Shown here in pieces: positions 63,403 through 64,000 of a stretch of 64,000 bases of DNA. How positions within the stretch are numbered: position 1 is the first letter of the stretch; each line of letters starts with the position of its first letter. The notes under the pieces are model-generated. The model was not told the origin of the DNA. It was given only the letters and a program-made list of their open reading frames with translations, and did not search any database. Origin of the DNA: Burkholderiaceae bacterium (lineage in GTDB: Bacteria > Pseudomonadota > Gammaproteobacteria > Burkholderiales > Burkholderiaceae_E); contig JAMLIR010000025.1 in assembly GCA_023954045.1 (NCBI GenBank), positions 1-64,000 on the forward strand, read 5' to 3'. The position numbers and the translations under genes are program-made.

Positions 63403-64000
63403 TCAGGTCGTGGTCAGGTCGTCCTCGTCGTCGTGCCGGTCGCGGCGCGTTCCGCTCACATACGCCCAGAACGCCGACTTGCGTCCGTGACGCGCACGGA
63501 TCTCGGCCTCGAAATCCTCGTGCGAAGGAAGGGGCAACAGGCCGACGCCGCTGCCCGCGATCTCGCCGAGTCGGGCCCAGTAGCGCGCCGCGTGGCCGTA
63601 GGCGCGCGCGTAGGCCCGATCGAGGATGCCCTTCAACAGCGCTCGGTAGACGACGGTCTCGCCGCGAGGGCACTCGTCGGCGCGCAAGGCCTTGGCCAGC
63701 GGAACGAGGCGTCCGTAGTCATTGCCGTCGATGCGCCCGGGTTCGCCCAGCAGCCTGGCCTCGGCCGCAGCGGCGTCGCCGAGTTGCAGCAGCAGCGTGG
63801 CTGCGGCAGTCAGGTCTTCGTGGCTGAGCGCGAGTTGCCGGGCATGGGCGACGGCTTCGGCGCGTGCAGCCTCGGGCAGGTGCTCCAGCCAGCGCTGGAA
63901 ATAGAAGTCCGAGAGCGTGCGCTCGAACATCCGTTGCCGAATCGGCGAACTCTCCTCGAAGCGGCCGAGTCGCTCCAAGGCATCGGCCAGCAGGTCCTGC
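63403..64000 (-). CDS. DUF6880-like protein, 5' end beyond the window
   Basis: The frame is open at the right edge, so the start is missing; about 198 C-terminal residues are visible. They are helical and repeat-like (LALSHEDLTAAATLLLQLGD, YGRLVPLAKALRADECPRGE, YARAYGHAARYWARLGEIAG) and end in an acidic tail. I compare it with DUF6880 cytosolic proteins, which have no known function. The family call is tentative. Confidence 0.6.
   Translation of the reverse strand, partial: QDLLADALERLGRFEESSPIRQRMFERTLSDFYFQRWLEHLPEAARAEAVAHARQLALSHEDLTAAATLLLQLGDAAAAEARLLGEPGRIDGNDYGRLVPLAKALRADECPRGETVVYRALLKGILDRAYARAYGHAARYWARLGEIAGSGVGLLPLPSHEDFEAEIRARHGRKSAFWAYVSGTRRDRHDDEDDLTTT

Noticed and set aside
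40140..64000. CRISPR array
   Set aside because: Repeats are 7-12 bases at 10-bp or irregular spacing, or a single inverted pair. No repeat-spacer pattern of 24-40 bases was seen.

Overview
The window looks like a high-GC betaproteobacterial chromosome of the order Burkholderiales. The evidence is the gene order smc-zipA-ligA, glnD-map / rpsB-tsf-pyrH-frr-uppS-cdsA-dxr-rseP-bamA-skp-lpxD-fabZ-lpxA-lpxB-rnhB, the divergent ppsR/ppsA pair, smpB/ratA/rnfH and guaB-guaA, together with strong G/C bias at third codon positions. The genus cannot be fixed from the sequence alone.

Bases 1-40139 are conserved core chromosome. They hold chromosome segregation and division (smc end, zipA), DNA ligase, UDP-glucose synthesis, a methylthioinosine-type phosphorylase and the nitrogen sensor GlnD. 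A 15-kb same-strand block (10782-26139) then links translation factors, isoprenoid and phospholipid synthesis, outer-membrane protein assembly and lipid A synthesis. It is followed by PEP synthase with its regulatory kinase, an ABC-transporter binding protein, an NfeD/stomatin pair, a DUF294-exonuclease pair, smpB/ratA/rnfH, and guaBA.

From the guaA stop codon (40139) to the right edge the sequence is accessory: an integrated conjugative-type element that runs off the window. It begins with 10-bp-phased repeats and a P4-type tyrosine integrase. Next comes a 2156-residue protein that joins a PD-(D/E)xK nuclease-like N terminus to a NACHT/STAND-type NTPase, a strong candidate for an Avs-like anti-phage protein. 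Then follow an IS256-family insertion sequence, a divergent AlpA regulator and sigma factor, and an ICE maintenance/replication block of the PFGI-1 class (ParA, ParB, DUF2857, STY4528-like, TIGR03761-like, DUF3577, RadC, DUF932). A mercury uptake module (merR, merT, merP and a GDCCVxC protein, with ynfA) lacks a mercuric reductase. A second tyrosine-recombinase-like gene, a 0.9-kb non-coding region and a truncated DUF6880-like gene end the window.

The most unusual signals are the giant nuclease-NTPase next to the integrase, the phased repeats at the guaA junction, a roughly 100-bp imperfect inverted repeat pair bracketing 57.2-63.2 kb, GC-rich leader hairpins in front of three consecutive ICE genes, and a winged-helix-like module present three times in adjacent genes.
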